Assembly (NCBI RefSeq): GCF_001010355.1
Contig: NZ_JPLA01000009.1
Coordinates: forward strand, 48,114-112,113
DNA: 64,000 nucleotides
DNA from: Dyella japonica DSM 16301
Lineage (GTDB): Bacteria > Pseudomonadota > Gammaproteobacteria > Xanthomonadales > Rhodanobacteraceae
Direction of reading: 5' to 3'
Shown: positions 61,099 to 64,000 of the stretch, in pieces
How positions within the stretch are numbered: position 1 is the stretch's first letter
Layout of the letters: every line of letters starts with the position of its first letter
Position numbers and translations under genes: made by a program
Notes under the pieces: model-generated
The model's input: only the letters and a program-made list of their open reading frames with translations
Databases searched by the model: none
Told to the model about the DNA's origin: nothing

Positions 61099-62253
61099 CT
61101 AGGGGCTGAACACCAGCACCAGGAACACCACGAACATCGACAGGTGCACCGCACCCTCGAGCATGGTGGTACGCCAGCCCGAGAAGGTCAGCGTGCTCAG
61201 CACCAGGGTGGAGGCGAGCAGCACGATGCTCGCCGGCGGCAGGCCGAGCACCACCGGCTTGCCCGTGAACAGCCCGATGGCGAGCACGGCCGGCACCGTA
61301 AGGCCGACTGTCGACGCTGCGCCGCCAAGACACAGGTTGATCGCGCGCGTGAGCTGATCACGGCGAATGGCGATGAGCGCGGAGATGCCTTCCGGGGTGA
61401 ACACCAGCATGGCGATGATGACGCCGCCCAGCGCATGCGGCGCACCCGTTGCCTCAATGCCGAAATCGAGCACCTTGGCGAGGCTCTTGGAGAGAATCAC
61501 GATGGGCAGGATGTTGACCAGCAGCATCACCAGATGCAGCGCCATCTCGCCCTTGCGCGCGCGGCGCGGCGGCGCGGGAGGTTCTTCCGGCACGTTCGCA
61601 TCGGTGTCCGAGCGAGGCGCCACGAAGTAGCCCTGGTGACGTCCCGTCTGCAGCCACAGGAACAGACCGTAGAGGCCGATGGTGAGGATGGAGAAGCTCA
61701 CCGCCTGCACCGGCGTCAGCGAGCCATCCGGGGTCGAGGCGGTGAAGCTGGGCAGTACCAGGGCGATCATCGCCAGCGGAATGATCACCGCCAGGAAGGC
61801 CGAGGCGCCATGCAGGTTGTACGCCTGCTCGTGATGACGCATGCCGCCGAAGAGCAGACCTATCCCGACCACGCCGTTCAACACGATCATCAGCACGGCA
61901 TACATGGTGTCGCGCGCGAGCGTGGCGGTATCGCCGGCACCGAGCATCACCGCCGAGATCAGCACCACCTCAATCAAGACGATGGACAGCGTGAGCACCA
62001 GCGTGCCCACCGGTTCGCCCAGCAGGCCGGCCAGTTCCTCCGCCTCGTGCACCACGCCGAACGAGCCCCATACGATCACCACGAACAGCCACGCGAACAG
62101 CGAGAGGCCGATGGCATGGTTGCTCAGGTGCTGCATCCAGTCCGAACCAAAGATCAGGAACATCGCCACGGTGGCCCAGGCGATGGCGGGGCGCAGGAAC
62201 ATCTTCGGTTGCAACAGCGGTTGACTTTCGGACAGGGTCGAGTCGAGTGTCAT
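61099..62253 (-). CDS. CaCA-family cation/proton antiporter (ChaA-like)
   Basis: 384 residues with about 11 membrane helices. The two inverted alpha-repeats are visible: GVVHEAEELAGLLGEPVGTLVLTLSIVLIEVVLI (about 66-99) and GGVIIAMLVFTPEGISALIAIRRDQLTRAINLCLGGAASTVGLTVP (about 280-325), each with conserved acidic residues. The cytoplasmic loop between halves is rich in Pro and Arg. It should exchange Ca2+ or Na+/K+ for protons across the inner membrane, as ChaA does. Confidence 0.92.
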   Translation of the reverse strand: MTLDSTLSESQPLLQPKMFLRPAIAWATVAMFLIFGSDWMQHLSNHAIGLSLFAWLFVVIVWGSFGVVHEAEELAGLLGEPVGTLVLTLSIVLIEVVLISAVMLGAGDTATLARDTMYAVLMIVLNGVVGIGLLFGGMRHHEQAYNLHGASAFLAVIIPLAMIALVLPSFTASTPDGSLTPVQAVSFSILTIGLYGLFLWLQTGRHQGYFVAPRSDTDANVPEEPPAPPRRARKGEMALHLVMLLVNILPIVILSKSLAKVLDFGIEATGAPHALGGVIIAMLVFTPEGISALIAIRRDQLTRAINLCLGGAASTVGLTVPAVLAIGLFTGKPVVLGLPPASIVLLASTLVLSTLTFSGWRTTMLEGAVHLSMFVVFLVLVFSP

Positions 62254-62265
62254 GATGGCTCCGGC

Positions 62266-62685
62266 TCAGTGTGCATCGCTCAGTATGCCGCCATAGCTGG
62301 CAGGATCGACATCGGCGATGGATTGCGAAAACGTCCAGCGATGCCCGCCGATGTCTTCGAGCGAATATTGGCGTTCGCCATAAGGGTAGTCGGTGGGCGG
62401 CCGCAGCACACGCGCACCGTTGGCCGTGGCTTGCGCATGATGCGCGTCGACATTGGCCACGTGAACCATCACACCGTGCGAGTGATCGACGACGTGCCCG
62501 CCATCGGCGCGTTCGGTGACCACGATGCAGGTGCCCCCGTAGATCAGCTGCACGCGGTGATCGCCGATGCGCAGGCGTTCGCGAAAGCCGAGCGCGCTGC
62601 ATAACCAGGCGGCGGCTGCGAGGACATCCGGATAGGCCAGCTCGGGAATGATGACGCCCGGCGGCATGGAGCGGTTGGTGATCAT
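62266..62685 (-). CDS. VOC/glyoxalase-like protein
   Basis: 139 residues from the ATG at 62685, with AGGAAGG upstream. One VOC fold: PPGVIIPELAYPDVLAAAAWLCSALGFRERLRIGDHRVQLIYGG, then GVMVHVANVDAHHAQATANGARVLRPPTDYPYGERQYSLEDIGGHRWTFS. The pattern matches the PhnB-like or bleomycin-resistance-like groups. Function unknown. It lies 12 bases upstream of the antiporter gene on the same strand and 59 bases downstream of a LysR gene. Confidence 0.88.
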   Translation of the reverse strand: MITNRSMPPGVIIPELAYPDVLAAAAWLCSALGFRERLRIGDHRVQLIYGGTCIVVTERADGGHVVDHSHGVMVHVANVDAHHAQATANGARVLRPPTDYPYGERQYSLEDIGGHRWTFSQSIADVDPASYGGILSDAH

Positions 62686-62744
62686 GGAAACCTTCCTGGT
62701 CGCTATGCACGAACAAGCTTGCCACGATGCGTCACCCGGCGTGC

Positions 62745-63662
62745 TCAGCCGGTGATTTCGACCCCACGCACCAGTCGTTTGGCCAGGCGCGGCTGGCGCA
62801 GTTGTTCCAGCCACCAGGACAGGGCGCGCCCCTCCTGGTCGCCACGCCAGGCGACGTAGAGCACGTTGGGTTCGCGTGGATCGGCCATGCGTTTTTCCAC
62901 CAGCTCGCCGCGCTTGAGCAGGCCGGCGACGCGCTGGCGGGGTAGCCAGCCCACGCCGAGGCCTTCCTTCTGCGCATGGATTTTCGCGGCCATGCTGGGT
63001 ACCGCCAGCGTGGCCTGGCCACCGATCAGGCCGTAAGCGCGGCCGGCGGAAGTGCGCGACGAATCGGCCACTACCACGCTGCGGTGGCGCGTGACGACCT
63101 CGCGTTCCAGCGGTTCGGCGGCCTTGGCCAGCGGATGCCTCGGTGAAATGGCGAACACCCAATCCATCACGCCCAACTCGAACCAGCGCAAGGTCGGAAT
63201 GACCGGCGGTTCGTTGGTGGCACCCACGATAAGGTCGGCCCGGCCATCGCGCAGCGCCTCCCAGGTGCCGCCGAGCACTTCATGCGTCATGCGCAGGGCT
63301 ACACCGGACTGCAGCGTGTCGAAGCTGCGGATCACGGGCGAGAAGAGTTCGAACTCGAGGATTTCGTCGGTGACGATCCACAGCCGGTCTTCCCAGCCGC
63401 TGGCGATCTGTTTGACGCGGCGGCTGAGCCGCGAGACATCCTGCATCAGTCGCGCCGCCTCCAGCGCGAGCAGCTGGCCGGCAGGGGTCAGTTGCAGGCG
63501 GTAGCGGCGGCGGTCGAACAGTAGCGCGTCGAAGCGCGTCTCCAGCTGGCGGGCGGCGTGCGAAATGGTGGAGGGGGCTTTGCCCAGGCGCGCGGCGGCA
63601 CGGGACAGGCTGCCGCTTTCGCGAATGGCTTCCAGCAGGGCCAGTTCGTCTTCGGACAACAT
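62745..63662 (-). CDS. LysR-family transcriptional regulator
   Basis: 305 residues from the ATG at 63662 (MLSEDELALLEAIRESGSLSRAAARLGKAPSTISH, the HTH). A longer frame to 63833 would run through a dispersed repeat and is rejected. The C-terminal substrate-binding domain is typical (VGATNEPPVIPTLRWFELG ... HPLAKAAEPL). It lies upstream of the VOC gene on the same strand. Its targets are not evident. Confidence 0.93.
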   Translation of the reverse strand: MLSEDELALLEAIRESGSLSRAAARLGKAPSTISHAARQLETRFDALLFDRRRYRLQLTPAGQLLALEAARLMQDVSRLSRRVKQIASGWEDRLWIVTDEILEFELFSPVIRSFDTLQSGVALRMTHEVLGGTWEALRDGRADLIVGATNEPPVIPTLRWFELGVMDWVFAISPRHPLAKAAEPLEREVVTRHRSVVVADSSRTSAGRAYGLIGGQATLAVPSMAAKIHAQKEGLGVGWLPRQRVAGLLKRGELVEKRMADPREPNVLYVAWRGDQEGRALSWWLEQLRQPRLAKRLVRGVEITG

Positions 63663-63765
63663 GTTCGGGCCTTTCGAACGAGTGTGGGGAGGGATGGTAC
63701 GACAAGGGGGTGGGTTTGGTTTGGCTGCTTTCTTTCGGCTCGGGTAGGTCGAGCGGCGACTTTCT

Positions 63766-63801
63766 CCCTCTCCCCGCCGGGGAGAGGGTTGGGGTGAGGG
63801 G
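63766..63801. repeat. CCCTCTCCCC/GGGGAGAGGG dispersed repeat
   Basis: Inverted arms CCCTCTCCCC (63766-63775) and GGGGAGAGGG (63779-63788) followed by TTGGGGTGAGGGG. This is a repeat type common in intergenic DNA of Xanthomonadales and other proteobacteria. Read backwards in frame with the LysR gene it gives a false RPSPQPSPRRGEGE extension. Confidence 0.85.
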
Positions 63802-63826
63802 CGGGTGCTCGCGGGAACGCTTCTAC

Positions 63827-63857
63827 TCGTCATCCCGGCGAAGGCCGGGATCCAGAG
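63827..63857. repeat. CGTCATCCCGGCGAAGGCCGGGATCC dispersed repeat
   Basis: Perfect 8-bp stem ATCCCGGC-GAAG-GCCGGGAT at 63832-63851, with flanks CGTC and CCAGAG. The element type is widespread in proteobacterial intergenic regions. Confidence 0.85.
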
Positions 63858-63932
63858 CCTCGGTGTTTAGTTGTCGCGTTGACGCTGGTTTGCTCGCCTG
63901 CCGCGGGCTTCCGTCCTCCTGCCGGAGGCCGG

Positions 63933-63966
63933 GTTACTTTCTCTTGCTTGCCCAAGAGAAAGTAAC
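63933..63966. repeat. GTTACTTTCTCTTG inverted repeat element
   Basis: Perfect 14-bp arms GTTACTTTCTCTTG (63933-63946) and CAAGAGAAAGTAAC (63953-63966) around a 6-base loop; flanked by a GCCGGAGGCCGG stretch and CAAAGAGAAGGGC. This AT-rich palindrome contrasts with the surrounding GC content and resembles known Xanthomonadales dispersed repeats. Confidence 0.85.
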
Positions 63967-64000
63967 CAAAGAGAAGGGCCCCCCGGATGACGCGCCTTCC

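Larger units (their letters stand above)
63663..64000. other. Right-edge intergenic region with three dispersed repeats
   Basis: 338 bases without a supported gene. It contains the upstream region of the LysR gene and three separate palindromic repeats described individually below. No start of a rightward gene is convincing before the window ends. Confidence 0.6.

Noticed and set aside
61144..62604. 486-codon plus-strand frame
   Set aside because: Antisense of the antiporter and VOC genes; composition dominated by His, Gln and Arg.
63663..63833. N-terminal extension of the third LysR protein
   Set aside because: It translates the CCCTCTCCCC repeat (RPSPQPSPRRGEGE), a common annotation artefact; the HTH begins at 63662.
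1..64000. tRNA, rRNA or riboswitch genes
   Set aside because: Scanning by eye found no cloverleaf with TTC-type arm, no rRNA-like stretches and no known riboswitch core; small RNAs without such marks could have been missed.

Overview
The window is chromosomal DNA from a high-GC gammaproteobacterium. The most likely home is the Rhodanobacteraceae/Xanthomonadales (Dyella, Luteibacter, Rhodanobacter or a relative). This rests on gene content (MinCDE, Bpt, RlmKL, EgtBD, PurT, flagellar MotB), codon usage, and dispersed repeats of the kind seen in that order. No rRNA, tRNA, CRISPR array, prophage or insertion sequence was seen. Genes are dense on both strands and mostly in short operons.

Layout. 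1-2.5 kb: the end of motB, then a LysR regulator divergent from a quinone-oxidoreductase-like gene, with a clear palindromic operator candidate between them. 2.9-6.0 kb: the most notable locus, a SonM-like tetrapyrrole-methylase-fold enzyme (2969-3805), a 98-residue protein with a borosin-binding-domain-like leader (3944-4240), and a membrane diguanylate cyclase starting 9 bases later. The first two form a candidate split-borosin (backbone N-methylated RiPP) system. 6-13.5 kb: a Dyp peroxidase, two more regulator/effector neighbourhoods, a DHA2-type exporter and small stress or detoxification proteins (SnoaL-like, VOC, DUF899, GyrI-like). 13.8-26 kb: a run of exported enzymes (PSMA-like M28 peptidase, M20 peptidase, Ntn hydrolase, creatininase-like protein, beta-propeller, an exported methyltransferase-like protein), two 2H phosphoesterases, a Spy-like chaperone, a His-rich exported protein and a lone ExbD.

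26-36 kb: a 43-residue zinc-ribbon protein, a luciferase-like oxidoreductase, an HDOD protein, a flavoprotein, a slipin/NfeD pair, a HEAGH-motif protein and the GNAT-minC-minD-minE division cluster. 35.8-45.2 kb: a DesK-type kinase with its NarL-type regulator, a membrane-anchored SRPBCC/GyrI-like protein, a GldA/ABC-2/GldG-type export operon, and a copper-delivery group (CtaG-like, PCuAC, Sco). 45-54 kb: small conserved proteins, an SPFH protein followed by an Arc-type repressor with an upstream palindrome, a transglutaminase, purT, a membrane-anchored glutamate-synthase-like FMN enzyme, bpt, a DUF2007-like protein and tesB. 54-64 kb: an HhH protein, an AmpD-like amidase, an alpha/beta hydrolase coupled to rlmKL, a Gly/Tyr/Pro-rich exported protein, egtB-egtD, a CaCA antiporter, a VOC protein and a third LysR regulator. 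The right edge carries three different dispersed palindromic repeats.

Seven copies of a long paired-palindrome repeat punctuate gene boundaries between 16.1 and 52.2 kb. Start codons were chosen by ribosome-binding sites and family lengths, so many genes are shorter than the longest possible reading frame. Family assignments come from motif recognition by eye, without database searches.
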